A stretch of 17,925 bases of DNA from Taibaiella sp. (GTDB taxonomy: Bacteria; Bacteroidota; Bacteroidia; Chitinophagales; Chitinophagaceae). The stretch lies in assembly GCA_019454705.1 (NCBI GenBank), contig JACFNS010000009.1, forward strand, positions 1 to 17,925. The letters are read 5' to 3'. The notes below the pieces were generated by a model. That model was not told the DNA's origin and made no database searches. It saw only the letters and a program-made list of their open reading frames with translations. Shown in pieces: positions 1-8,164 of the stretch; the first letter of the stretch is position 1; every line of letters starts with the position of its first letter. The position numbers and the translations under genes are program-made.

Positions 1-3
1 CCC

Positions 4-80
4 ATCCCGAATGGCTCGGGATAGGCGGCGGGATTTACATAAATTAATTTGAATTTACTACAACCCCGAAATGGCCGGGA
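4..80. repeat. two related GC-rich palindromes in AT-rich intergenic DNA
   Basis: Two short inverted repeats share a core. At 4-22 a 7-bp stem, ATCCCGA/TCGGGAT, has an ATGGC loop. At 65-79 CCCG/CGGG encloses AAATGGC. Aligned, both read roughly CCCGAA(A)TGGC(T)CGGG, so they look like two copies of one element about 60 bases apart, separated by AT-rich sequence. Small palindromes of this kind are commonly dispersed between genes in Bacteroidetes genomes. No gene is visible in 1-186. Whether these are transcription terminators for a gene left of the window or a REP-like repeat cannot be decided here. Confidence 0.5.
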
Positions 81-152
81 CTACCATAGCAAATATACGT
101 CATTTATTTTATAAAATCAAAAAAATAATTATACCTATAATATTGTAAAGTA

Positions 153-182
153 TTGACAGCCCACTCCTGCTGCGTATATTTA
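153..182 (+). promoter_or_regulatory. Bacteroidetes-type promoter of the DUF5995 gene
   Basis: TTG at 153-155, a 19-base spacer, then TATATTTA at 175-182, one base from the TAnnTTTG -7 consensus. The expected transcription start is only a few bases after 182, practically at the ATG at 187, so the mRNA would be leaderless or nearly so. Confidence 0.5.
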
Positions 183-186
183 TTAC

Positions 187-975
187 ATGAACACATCGCT
201 GCCGCAAAACATAGACGAAGTAATAACCGAACTGGAGGTAATACTGAACGATTGCAACCGGACCGGTAGCAGGGCGGGATACTTTGCGGCACTTTACCAT
301 AAAGTAACCTGCGAAGTAAAGGAGGGTATATTGCACAACCGCTTTGAAGACGGGGCGCGTATGGAACGATTAGACATACTGTTTGCTAACCGGTATATAG
401 CGGCCTACAGGCAATGGCGGAATGGCGAAGCGCCTACCGACAGCTGGAGGGTGGCTTTTGAAGCAACCGAAAGGCGAGACACACTGCTGTTGCAGCACCT
501 GTTGCTGGGCATCAACGCGCATATCAACCTGGACCTGGGCATAGCCACAGTAGAAACTATGGAGGGACAGACGCTAAGCGGAATGCTGGGTGATTTCAAC
601 AGTATCAATGTTATTCTCTCCGCCATGTCTTACGGAGTAATGAATGATATCAGCCGTATGTCTCCCCTGATGTCGATACTGGGTTTTCATGCTTCCCGGG
701 GTAACTCGATACTGGTACAATTTACCATCAACAATGCCAGGGATGGGGCATGGATGTTTGCCAACGAACTTGCTGCCAAGAAGGGCGATGCCTACAGTGC
801 CTGCATAACACAGCGCGATAAAACCATAGCAGAGCTGGCCAATGGGCTGGCTCGGCCGGGAGGTATACTGAGGTTCACCACCTGGCTGATACACTTGTTT
901 GAATGGAAGAACCCGGTAAAAATCATCCACGAACTGCGTTACTACCGTAAAGCTTATATAAAGGTGGGGAAATGA
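187..975 (+). CDS. DUF5995 family protein
   Basis: A 262-residue soluble protein with no signal peptide or membrane segment, recognised as DUF5995, a family of unknown function. The hallmarks are the N-terminal block around residues 30-77 (YFAALYHKVT, then RFEDGARMERLDILFANRY) and the central QHLLLGINAHINLDLGIA at about 103-120. The clustered His, Asn and Asp residues there could form a metal or active site, but that is inference. The C-terminus (LIHLFEWKNPVKIIHEL, about 235-251) is also family-like. The ATG start is chosen because the family homology begins within the first ten or so residues, and the next Met (residue 59) would cut into the conserved block. It is a single-gene transcript, with its own promoter just upstream and a strong hairpin terminator at 1009-1038. 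No enzymatic role can be assigned from sequence. Confidence 0.85.
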   Translation: MNTSLPQNIDEVITELEVILNDCNRTGSRAGYFAALYHKVTCEVKEGILHNRFEDGARMERLDILFANRYIAAYRQWRNGEAPTDSWRVAFEATERRDTLLLQHLLLGINAHINLDLGIATVETMEGQTLSGMLGDFNSINVILSAMSYGVMNDISRMSPLMSILGFHASRGNSILVQFTINNARDGAWMFANELAAKKGDAYSACITQRDKTIAELANGLARPGGILRFTTWLIHLFEWKNPVKIIHELRYYRKAYIKVGK

Positions 976-1008
976 AGATTATTACTGTGTCAATATGTAT
1001 ATAATACA

Positions 1009-1038
1009 AGAAACGGGCTGAATTTGCAGCCCGTTTCT
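1009..1038. terminator. bidirectional rho-independent terminator
   Basis: A perfect 12-bp stem, AGAAACGGGCTG (1009-1020) and CAGCCCGTTTCT (1027-1038), with an AATTTG loop. T-rich sequence follows on the + strand (GTTTG) and, reading the other way, TTGTATTATAT. It lies between the convergent stops at 975 and 1061 and can serve both genes. Confidence 0.85.
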
Positions 1039-1060
1039 GTTTGTCAGCCTTGTTTTGTAT

Positions 1061-2227
1061 TTATTTTATAATGCTGATACGTTCAACGCCCAATGCCCCG
1101 TCTGCAGAAGTAAGCAGGACAACATAAGTACCCGCGGGCAGGTTCTGCTGCAATATTATTGTACTATTTGCCGGTACATTACCCACGGCTACCTGCTGTC
1201 CTGTAATGTTCAGCAACTGGTAGGTTAATTCTTTGTGTGTGCCATCCACTTTTACAGTAAAAGAGCCATCAGCAACCGGGTTGGGATAGATGCTGATACC
1301 ATGCAACTTGAGTTCATCAACAGATGTAGGCTTAAGGCGCTGGCTGTGTGTAATAATTTCTATTGGTTTTGTGAATGCAGCATCCTGATATTCAATTTCC
1401 AGTAAACCCCTATACTCACCAGCCCGGTAATACTTGCGATCATAGGTTGTTATCTGCTGCCCTTGTGTAAGCCCGAAAGCTGCAAGCAAGGTTGGAGGTG
1501 CCGGCATACCCCCTAAAAAGAAACTGTCTGAAACAGTCTCAATCCTGTTTATCGCCAATACATCCATATAGCCGGCAGGGTTTCCGTTCCTGTCATTAAC
1601 CCTCATCTTGCCCCAGCCTGTTACTTCAAAGTTTGTTGTTCTGCGGGTCTTCCTTTGGCCGGGGGTGTTGTTGAGCCCGGCAGATGTTACCGTCAGTATA
1701 AAGTTCGTGCTGAATGTTATGTCATCCGTCCATTTAGTACCCATAGTGCAGGGATATTTTACATCATGTTCGGGCATGTTGTAGGTAATATCCTGTGTCA
1801 CAAATATCAGAGAGTCGGCATTGTCGCCGGTTAACGCCGCCAATGGTAATGCCTGGCGGTCAATATGTTCACCCAGGTACACTATTCCATTGGTATTGAC
1901 ATCGCACATGGCATCAAAATCATAGCGCATGCCGGGTGTAACTATATATTGTCTTGGTATGATAAACGTTGCCGTGGGGAAAGCTGATGAACTGGCTGCT
2001 TTGTTGTAATTGTATGTGTAGATATTAGAGTCAGTTGCCAGGGTCATGTCCCATGTAGCATTTGCTTTCGGAGATACATCAGGCAGGGTATTGAGCTTAA
2101 CCCTGTTGAAAGTATCAGGTATCTGGCATTGCGCATCTGTAGGAGCGTTGGTACTGTTGAGTGTGATTTGTGCCTGCACGTAAAACGGCAAAATGTAAAC
2201 TGCAAGCAATAGTAATGTTTTTTTCAT
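1061..2227 (-). CDS. secreted protein with T9SS type A sorting domain
   Basis: A 388-residue exported protein. It has a Sec signal peptide (MKKTLLLLAVYILPFYVQAQ, cleavage probably near residue 20) and a C-terminal domain at about 310-388 typical of type IX secretion cargo. That domain starts with ISIYPNPVADG, contains LLNITGQQV and LPAGTYVV, and ends ERISIIK. Such proteins cross the outer membrane by T9SS, after which the tail is usually removed and the protein is released or anchored to the surface. The middle (about 21-305) is rich in Thr, Asn and aromatic residues and looks beta-rich. I recognise no catalytic domain or motif there. The gene stands alone, divergent from the histidine kinase and ending at the shared terminator. 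A weak -7 element (TAACATTG, 2251-2244 on the - strand) lies just upstream. The sorting-domain call is firm; the function is unknown. Confidence 0.88.
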   Translation of the reverse strand: MKKTLLLLAVYILPFYVQAQITLNSTNAPTDAQCQIPDTFNRVKLNTLPDVSPKANATWDMTLATDSNIYTYNYNKAASSSAFPTATFIIPRQYIVTPGMRYDFDAMCDVNTNGIVYLGEHIDRQALPLAALTGDNADSLIFVTQDITYNMPEHDVKYPCTMGTKWTDDITFSTNFILTVTSAGLNNTPGQRKTRRTTNFEVTGWGKMRVNDRNGNPAGYMDVLAINRIETVSDSFFLGGMPAPPTLLAAFGLTQGQQITTYDRKYYRAGEYRGLLEIEYQDAAFTKPIEIITHSQRLKPTSVDELKLHGISIYPNPVADGSFTVKVDGTHKELTYQLLNITGQQVAVGNVPANSTIILQQNLPAGTYVVLLTSADGALGVERISIIK

Positions 2228-2383
2228 ACTTTAAAGTTTTCAACAATGTTACAGGTTGGTTTTTGCAGCTAATAAACTGATGGGGTGAACAACAGATGTT
2301 TGTGGGTGAGTGTTTTCTTTACTGATAAGTCAACCTATACTTTTACGAAATGATTTTTTCATAGCAGATTTATAAGGCTATTA

Positions 2384-4267
2384 ATGATGATATTGAGAAG
2401 CATACTGATTTTGCTGATAAGCATACTGATGCCTATACCCTGTATTTCGCAGGCACAGACATCAGACGTTTATATTGCGAAGCTGGCAACATCAAAAAAC
2501 ACACAAGACAGCATCGGCAATTATGTAAATGCTGCAAGCCAATCTATGCGCGAGGGTAAGGCGGAATCTTCAATACATTATGCAAGGATAGCTTTACAAC
2601 TAAGCAGGAAAGCCAAAGACCTGACAGGTGCGGCAAACAGCCTTGCGCATATTGCCAACTATTTTCACAACATCAACAAATTAGATTCGGCTAAGCATTA
2701 CGCACTTGCGTCCAATAGGGCATATGACAAGTCGGGCGAAAAAGGTATCTATTACACATATAACCTGAACACAATAGCCGGTTATTACCTGGGCGCGGGA
2801 GATGCGAAATCTGCACTAAAGTATGCACACCAACAAATGGATGCTGCTGTAGAATTAAAAGATACCATCAGTATATCAAATTCGTACACCATGTTGTGCG
2901 CGATATATGAAATGCTGGATGACCGCAAAAACAGCATCAGGTATGCTGAAAAAGCTGTAGAGATAAACAGGATGGTAGGGTCTGGTTTTAACCTGACAGT
3001 AGTACTGTCGAACCTGGCCTTGTTGTACATGGATGAACAACAATATGCAAAAGCAATGCCATTGCTGCATGAGTCGGCAGCAGTGGCCAATAAAGGGAGC
3101 GTGCTAAAAGACAGAGGTACAGCAAATATGCTGATAGGTGAATGCCATACACAGCTCGGCAATTATGATTCAGCTATTTATTACCTGGAACACTCGAAAC
3201 AAGATATACTGGCTATCAATAACCCGGAATCGAAAGTGAAATTGTGGACGTTATTTTCGAGCTCGTACGCACAGCAGAAAAAGTATAATGCCGCTATTCC
3301 TTATATAGATAGCAGTATAGCGATACTAAAAGAAACCAAACAGCTGAAACCGTATGAAATAGCAGTGAAGCTGAAATCGGAATACATGGCCAAAGCCGGG
3401 AGATATGAAGAAGCTTACAAGCTGCTGAAAGAGAGCCGCAGTATTAATGACAGCATTACAAATACTGAAGTACAGGAAGCCGTAGCCGAGCTGAAAGAAA
3501 AATACGAATCGGAAAAGAAAGACCAGCGCATTGCACAGCAAAAGCAGAACAACCGCCTGTTGGCAGCGGGGCTGCTGGTAGTGGTATTGCTGGCAGGCTT
3601 GATATTGGCACAATACATAAGGCAGCGGGCCGCTAATGCTACCATACAGCGGCAGAGCGACAAACTGACCCTGCTGATGAAAGAACTGCACCACCGGGTA
3701 AAGAACAACCTGCAAATCATATCCAGCCTGTTGAGCCTCCAATCGTTCAGGATAAAGGACGAAAAAGCATCGAGAGCTGTGCGTGAGGGGCAACAGCGCA
3801 TAGAGGCTATGAGCCTGATACACCAACGGCTGTACACCCGCGATAACATTACGGAGATAAACATCAGGGAATACATCAGCGACCTGGTGGACAGTCTGCA
3901 AAGTGCGTACGGCTTTGACAATGATAAGATGAGTACCAGGCTGGATATAGCGGACGAACTGATGAATGTGGACCAGGCTATACCATTGAGCCTGATAGTA
4001 AACGAGTTGGTGACTAATGCGTTTAAATACGCTTATGAAGATAATAACGCACCCGAACTTACTATTACACTAAAGAGAAAGGATGGTAACATAATACTGC
4101 TGGTGGCTGACAATGGCAAAGGCGTAAATATTGAAGAATGGACGGATAAAGAGGGCTCATTTGGCAAAGAACTGATACAGACATTTGTAAAGCAATTGAA
4201 TGGTTACCTGGACATTGCTGTTAACAAAGGCAGTCAATTCACCTTGTCTATCCCTTACGCAACTTAA
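2384..4267 (+). CDS. TPR-repeat sensor histidine kinase (HisKA_2 type)
   Basis: A 627-residue membrane kinase. It has a signal peptide or N-terminal anchor (1-25), then a periplasmic helical region with TPR-like repeats (about 45-355, with motifs such as AKSALKYAHQ and YDSAIYYLEH). A coiled linker follows (365-390), then one transmembrane helix (392-411) and a cytoplasmic kinase. The phospho-acceptor block ELHHRVKNNLQIISSLL (434-450, His437 the likely acceptor) marks the HisKA_2/HWE-like family. The ATPase has an N box (NELVTNAFKYA, 540-550) and a G1 motif (DNGKGV, 576-581). The architecture suggests TPR-mediated sensing of a periplasmic partner; the signal is unknown. AAGG lies 6 bases before the ATG. 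The kinase stops 5 bases before the response regulator, so the two form an operon and a cognate pair. Confidence 0.92.
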   Translation: MMILRSILILLISILMPIPCISQAQTSDVYIAKLATSKNTQDSIGNYVNAASQSMREGKAESSIHYARIALQLSRKAKDLTGAANSLAHIANYFHNINKLDSAKHYALASNRAYDKSGEKGIYYTYNLNTIAGYYLGAGDAKSALKYAHQQMDAAVELKDTISISNSYTMLCAIYEMLDDRKNSIRYAEKAVEINRMVGSGFNLTVVLSNLALLYMDEQQYAKAMPLLHESAAVANKGSVLKDRGTANMLIGECHTQLGNYDSAIYYLEHSKQDILAINNPESKVKLWTLFSSSYAQQKKYNAAIPYIDSSIAILKETKQLKPYEIAVKLKSEYMAKAGRYEEAYKLLKESRSINDSITNTEVQEAVAELKEKYESEKKDQRIAQQKQNNRLLAAGLLVVVLLAGLILAQYIRQRAANATIQRQSDKLTLLMKELHHRVKNNLQIISSLLSLQSFRIKDEKASRAVREGQQRIEAMSLIHQRLYTRDNITEINIREYISDLVDSLQSAYGFDNDKMSTRLDIADELMNVDQAIPLSLIVNELVTNAFKYAYEDNNAPELTITLKRKDGNIILLVADNGKGVNIEEWTDKEGSFGKELIQTFVKQLNGYLDIAVNKGSQFTLSIPYAT

Positions 4268-4272
4268 GAATA

Positions 4273-5016
4273 ATGGAGACTTTCAAAATACAGATAGTAG
4301 AAGATGAACTGCTGGTGGCAAGAGACCTGGCGGAAAGGCTGAAACAGTCTGGCTACGAGGTGGTGCACATCAGCGATAATATGGATGAGGCGATAACGGC
4401 CTTTAAAAAACATATGCCTGACCTGGTGCTGCTGGATATAACCATCAGTGGCAACAAAACCGGAATAGATATTGCACATGCTATTACAGAAATACAGCCG
4501 ACACCATTTATATACATTACTGCCCATGCAGACGCATTGACAGTAAACAAGGTCAAGAATACATTCCCCGCAGCCTATGTTATTAAACCATTTACCACCA
4601 ATTCATTACTGGTATCAATAGAACTTGCGCTGCACAATTTTGCCTACCGCAATGACGGAACGGAAGAAAATATTGAGGTGCATGACACTAATATCTACCT
4701 GAAACAGAACCATGTTTATATCAAAGACGGGTATAAGTTTATTAAACTATTGTTGAATGATATACTCTACCTGAATGCAGAGGATAATTATGTGAAAATT
4801 GTTACAGAAAATAAGTCATACATGGTTCGTAATACACTAACTAAGATTACGGATATACTACAGAGAAACTTTTTTGTACGCATACACCGCTCCTGGTGTA
4901 TCAATACCAATCATATTGATTCGTTTACTGAAAACGAGGTGGTAATAAAAGGTGTCCCCATACCCATCGGCAGGAACTACAAGGATGAGCTGATGAATAT
5001 TTTTAAGTTCAGATGA
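4273..5016 (+). CDS. LytTR-family response regulator
   Basis: A 247-residue regulator with a receiver domain at 1-120 and a LytTR DNA-binding domain at about 140-245. In the receiver the acidic pair is E10/D11 (VEDE), the phospho-acceptor is Asp55 (LVLLDI), the switch Thr is T83 (YITAHAD) and the conserved Lys is K105 (VIKPF). The LytTR part shows the usual ILYLNAEDNYVKI strand, RNTLTKI, FFVRIHRSWCIN and the IPIGRNYKDEL end. Phosphorylated by its kinase, it should bind direct repeats upstream of target promoters; the targets are unknown. It lies 5 bases downstream of the TPR kinase and must share its transcript. The receiver of this pair differs from classical AgrA/LytR only in the long kinase sensor of its partner. 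Confidence 0.93.
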   Translation: METFKIQIVEDELLVARDLAERLKQSGYEVVHISDNMDEAITAFKKHMPDLVLLDITISGNKTGIDIAHAITEIQPTPFIYITAHADALTVNKVKNTFPAAYVIKPFTTNSLLVSIELALHNFAYRNDGTEENIEVHDTNIYLKQNHVYIKDGYKFIKLLLNDILYLNAEDNYVKIVTENKSYMVRNTLTKITDILQRNFFVRIHRSWCINTNHIDSFTENEVVIKGVPIPIGRNYKDELMNIFKFR

Positions 5017-5064
5017 GTCAGGAATTGTAAAAGAATTTCCCGGTTAACAAGCAGAGGTATTTAT

Positions 5065-5072
5065 TATTTTTG
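5065..5072 (+). promoter_or_regulatory. -7 promoter element of the 5091 gene
   Basis: TATTTTTG is an exact TAnnTTTG match. Its final TTG (5070-5072) is in frame with the downstream gene and could be mistaken for a start codon, but it belongs to the promoter. No good -33 TTG is seen at the right distance. Confidence 0.6.
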
Positions 5073-5090
5073 CTGGAAATACACAAAGCT

Positions 5091-5399
5091 ATGAGGGTAC
5101 TACTACAGGTTTTGAGCGCCGTTTTGTTGCTGTGCATCAGCACTGCCGTTTATGCCCAGGATTTTAAAGGGCAGCAAAAGAAGCAGGAGAAGCTGATAAA
5201 AGCTACATATAAGCAAAAGAAGATAACGGAACTGGAATATAATAAGCTTATGCGCGAGCAGGAAATCATCAAGCAGACGATGGATGAATACGCCGCTGAC
5301 GATGTATGGACATCTAAAGAAAAAAACGCCATACACGCAAAGCTGGAACGTGCTGAAAAAAGGCTGAAAAAGTATAAAACGAATAACGAGATATACTAA
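5091..5399 (+). CDS. small secreted charged protein, function unknown
   Basis: 102 residues from the ATG at 5091. A TTG at 5070 would add seven residues but lies in the -7 promoter box. It has a signal peptide (MRVLLQVLSAVLLLCISTAVYA, cleavage before Q), leaving a mature chain of about 80 residues that is very rich in Lys, Glu and Gln and probably all-helical. The mature part falls into two half-repeats (KKITELEYNKLMREQEIIKQ and DDVWTSKEKNAIHAKLERAE). This resembles small periplasmic Bacteroidetes proteins with repeated 'it..E...L..eq..I' and 'aDg..t..Ek..l' helices. That resemblance is from memory and carries no function. The gene follows the response regulator by about 75 bases but has its own promoter, so it may be expressed separately. 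Confidence 0.75.
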   Translation: MRVLLQVLSAVLLLCISTAVYAQDFKGQQKKQEKLIKATYKQKKITELEYNKLMREQEIIKQTMDEYAADDVWTSKEKNAIHAKLERAEKRLKKYKTNNEIY

Positions 5400-5451
5400 G
5401 GCCGGCACAGACATAGCAAAACCTCAAAGGGGATTTTCGATAACAATTGCC

Positions 5452-5459
5452 CATATTTG
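5452..5459 (+). promoter_or_regulatory. probable -7 element of the dGTPase gene
   Basis: CATATTTG, one mismatch to TAnnTTTG, ends four bases before the ATG at 5464. If it is used, transcription starts essentially at the start codon. Confidence 0.4.
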
Positions 5460-5463
5460 CACC

Positions 5464-6858
5464 ATGATGAACTGGGCGAATTTGTACAGTGCGGTGCGTA
5501 CAGGCGACGATAACAGAAAGAAAGCCGCCAAAGACCATGTACGCACTTCTTTTCAGCGCGACTACGACCGTATTATTTTTTCGTCCGCCTTTCGCCGGTT
5601 GCAGAATAAGACACAGGTATTTCCCCTGCCGGGGGCGGTGTTTGTACACAACAGGCTGACGCACAGCCTGGAAGTGGCATCTGTTGGCCGCTCGCTGGGC
5701 AAGCATGTGGGCGATGTGATAGCAGATAAATACAGTAATGAGAGCGAAGGGTTCAGGGACTTTTACCGTTACGAATTACCATCGGTAATAGCGGCAGCTT
5801 GCCTGGCGCATGATATTGGCAACCCACCTTTCGGACATTCAGGCGAGGATGCGATACGCACCTATTTTTCGGGGCTGGAGGGCGAGGCGAAAAATATTAT
5901 TCATAGTGAACTGTCAACTGCTCAGTTGAAAGACCTGCAATTATTTGAGGGCAACTCCAACGCACTGCGCGTGCTCACGCATAACTTCAATAACCAGTCG
6001 GAAGGGGGATATAAGCTTACCTATACCACGCTGGCATCGATTGTTAAATACCCCTGTGGTTCGGCAGATGGTTTTAATAAGAAGACAGGGCTGATAGCTA
6101 CTAAAAAATCAGGCTTCTTCACAGGTGAATACGATACATGGCTGTCCATAGCATCTGAACTTGACATTCCTAAAAAAGATGGTTATGAAACGGTACATGC
6201 ACGACACCCCTTTGTGTACCTGACGGAAGCTGCCGATGATATCTGCTACCGCATTATAGATATGGAAGATGCGCACAGGCTGGGCATAGTGAGTATAGAT
6301 AAGATAAAAGAGCTGTTCCTGCCTTTCTTTGAAAACTCAGGCACCTACCTGACATGGGAGTATGTACTGGGCATGCTGTATAAAATGAGCGACCCCAACA
6401 GGCAGGTGGAATATATACGCGCCGTATGGATAGGCCTGATGACCGAAAAACTGGCAAACGCATTTATTGATAATGAAGCCGCGCTATTGCAAGGCACACT
6501 GGAACAAGACCTGCTGAAATGCCTGCCCGAAAGAGAACAGGACCTGATAAAAGCCATCAATGATTTTTCGTTCCGGTATATATACAATTACAAATCGGTA
6601 GTGGAAATAGAACTGGCGGGCTACAATGTAATAGGCGGGTTGCTGAAAGAGTTTGTACATGCGGTACTGCACCCCAACGAAAGCAAATCTTTCAAGATGC
6701 TGCAACTAGTCTCTAAGCAGTTCCCGATAAGCGGGGACAGGAAAAACCTGTTCAGCGATATACAATCGGTAGTAGATTTTATCTCCGGCATGACAGACCT
6801 GTATGCCATAGATGTGTATAGAAAGATAACCGGCATCACCATACCCGAAATAAGATAA
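5464..6858 (+). CDS. dgt: dGTPase-family dNTP triphosphohydrolase
   Basis: A 464-residue HD-superfamily enzyme that hydrolyses dGTP (or dNTPs) to the nucleoside and tripolyphosphate, acting in the cytoplasm to control dNTP pools. It shows the dGTPase N-terminus (DYDRIIFSSAFRRLQNKTQV, 33-52), the first metal His in NRLTHSLEVA (His67), the HD pair in LAHDIGNPPFGHSG (His116/Asp117) and the distal Asp in LTEAADDICYRI (Asp258 or 259). Length and motifs match the long Bacteroidetes Dgt-like group. Substrate preference within the family varies and cannot be read here. Two ATGs in tandem (5464 and 5467) make the exact start ambiguous by one codon. queA begins one base after its stop, so the two are co-transcribed. 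Confidence 0.93.
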   Translation: MMNWANLYSAVRTGDDNRKKAAKDHVRTSFQRDYDRIIFSSAFRRLQNKTQVFPLPGAVFVHNRLTHSLEVASVGRSLGKHVGDVIADKYSNESEGFRDFYRYELPSVIAAACLAHDIGNPPFGHSGEDAIRTYFSGLEGEAKNIIHSELSTAQLKDLQLFEGNSNALRVLTHNFNNQSEGGYKLTYTTLASIVKYPCGSADGFNKKTGLIATKKSGFFTGEYDTWLSIASELDIPKKDGYETVHARHPFVYLTEAADDICYRIIDMEDAHRLGIVSIDKIKELFLPFFENSGTYLTWEYVLGMLYKMSDPNRQVEYIRAVWIGLMTEKLANAFIDNEAALLQGTLEQDLLKCLPEREQDLIKAINDFSFRYIYNYKSVVEIELAGYNVIGGLLKEFVHAVLHPNESKSFKMLQLVSKQFPISGDRKNLFSDIQSVVDFISGMTDLYAIDVYRKITGITIPEIR

Positions 6859-6859
6859 G

Positions 6860-8068
6860 ATGCACCCAAAGGATTTAAAGATAGAAGATTATACATACGC
6901 ACTGCCGGATGAGCGTATTGCCAAATACCCGTTGGAGGAACGTGATGCGTCGAAACTGCTGGTATATAACAAAGAGGAATTGCAGGAAGATGGGTACAGG
7001 AATATAGCACAACATATTCCCGAAGGGACATTAATGGTGTTCAACCGTACCAAAGTGGTGCAGGCAAGACTGTTATTTAAAAAAGAAACAGGTGGTGTTA
7101 TAGAAGTGTTCTGCTTAGAGCCACACGAGCAGTACAGCGATGTGCAAACCGCCATGCTGCAAACGCACAAGGTATTGTGGAAGTGCATTGTAGGCGGGGC
7201 CAGCAAATGGAAACACGGATTAATACTGGAGCAGCAACATGATGGGTTTACACTCAAGGCTGCCATTGTGGACAGGGGCGAAGGTTATTTCACTATTGAG
7301 CTGGTATGGGATACTGATATGAGCTTTGCAGAAGTGCTGCATATAGCAGGCAAAGTACCGCTGCCGCCGTACCTGCACCGCGATGCGGAAGCGAGTGATG
7401 AAGAGCGCTACCAAACGATATACGCCAAAAACGAGGGTAGCGTAGCGGCGCCTACTGCCGGGCTGCATTTTACGGAGCGTATCATGAACAGCCTTGAAGA
7501 AAAACATATTGATAGCGCATTTGTGAACCTGCACGTAGGTGCGGGTACATTTATGCCCGTTAAGAGTGACACTATGCAAGGGCATACCATGCATGCAGAG
7601 TGGATACATGTGGATGTAGATACCATACAGCAATTAATAGCACACTTAGATAGGGGAATAGTAGCGGTAGGCACCACCACCATGCGCACGCTGGAGAGCC
7701 TATACTGGATAGGTGCCCAACTGCTGAATCATACAGTACCCGACTTTGAGGGATATGCAGTGAAGCAATGGGACCCCTATGAAATGGAAACCCAGGCTGA
7801 CACGGCGACCGCATTACAGGCAATTATAGATTACCTGTTGCAAAACAAACAAACATCGTTGGTAACCAAGACGCAGATATTGATAGCGCCGGGCTATAGG
7901 AACAGGATAGTGAGGGGATTGGCTACCAATTTTCACCAGCCGCAGAGTACGCTGTTGCTACTGGTGGCGTCAATGCTGGGTGATGACTGGCGGAAATTGT
8001 ATAAGTATGCATTGCAGCACGATTACCGTTTCCTGAGTTATGGAGATGGTTGCCTGCTATGGCCATAG
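6860..8068 (+). CDS. queA: S-adenosylmethionine:tRNA ribosyltransferase-isomerase
   Basis: QueA transfers and isomerises the ribosyl part of SAM onto preQ1-modified G34 of tRNA(Asp/Asn/His/Tyr), giving epoxyqueuosine, the penultimate step of queuosine synthesis. Family landmarks run in order: the N-terminus YALPDERIAKYPLEERDASKLLV (13-35), FNRTKVVQARL (61-71), VPLPPYLHRD (166-175), ERYQTIYAKNEGSVAAPTAGLHFT (182-205), LHVGAGTFMPV (224-234), VGTTTMRTLES (270-280), NFHQPQSTLLLLVAS (357-371) and YRFLSYGD (389-396). At 402 residues it is about 50 longer than the classical enzyme of about 350. The extra residues lie at roughly 281-340 and the C-terminus reads GDGCLLWP instead of the usual GDAMLI. 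It may be the longer QueA variant found in some Bacteroidetes. It is the second gene of the dgt operon (1-base gap). Confidence 0.9.
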   Translation: MHPKDLKIEDYTYALPDERIAKYPLEERDASKLLVYNKEELQEDGYRNIAQHIPEGTLMVFNRTKVVQARLLFKKETGGVIEVFCLEPHEQYSDVQTAMLQTHKVLWKCIVGGASKWKHGLILEQQHDGFTLKAAIVDRGEGYFTIELVWDTDMSFAEVLHIAGKVPLPPYLHRDAEASDEERYQTIYAKNEGSVAAPTAGLHFTERIMNSLEEKHIDSAFVNLHVGAGTFMPVKSDTMQGHTMHAEWIHVDVDTIQQLIAHLDRGIVAVGTTTMRTLESLYWIGAQLLNHTVPDFEGYAVKQWDPYEMETQADTATALQAIIDYLLQNKQTSLVTKTQILIAPGYRNRIVRGLATNFHQPQSTLLLLVASMLGDDWRKLYKYALQHDYRFLSYGDGCLLWP

Positions 8069-8134
8069 TTATAAAACAGGGTTTACCCCGAGGTTAAGAA
8101 ATAGTTACATCTGCCGGATACGTAATGTATTTAG

Positions 8135-8142
8135 TAGTTTTG
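8135..8142 (+). promoter_or_regulatory. -7 promoter element of nadC
   Basis: TAGTTTTG, an exact TAnnTTTG match, lies 22 bases before the nadC start. The -33 region is weak (TTAC around 8105). It suggests nadC and the lipid kinase form a unit separate from dgt-queA. Confidence 0.55.
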
Positions 8143-8164
8143 CAAACGTTAAAACAACATAATA

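Noticed and set aside
5021..5040. hairpin after the response regulator (GGAATT...AATTTCC)
   Set aside because: The pairing needs a bulge and there is no T run, so it is too weak to call a terminator.
8077..8090. GGGTTTACCC dyad after queA
   Set aside because: The loop is only two bases and there is no T run, so it cannot form a stable terminator.
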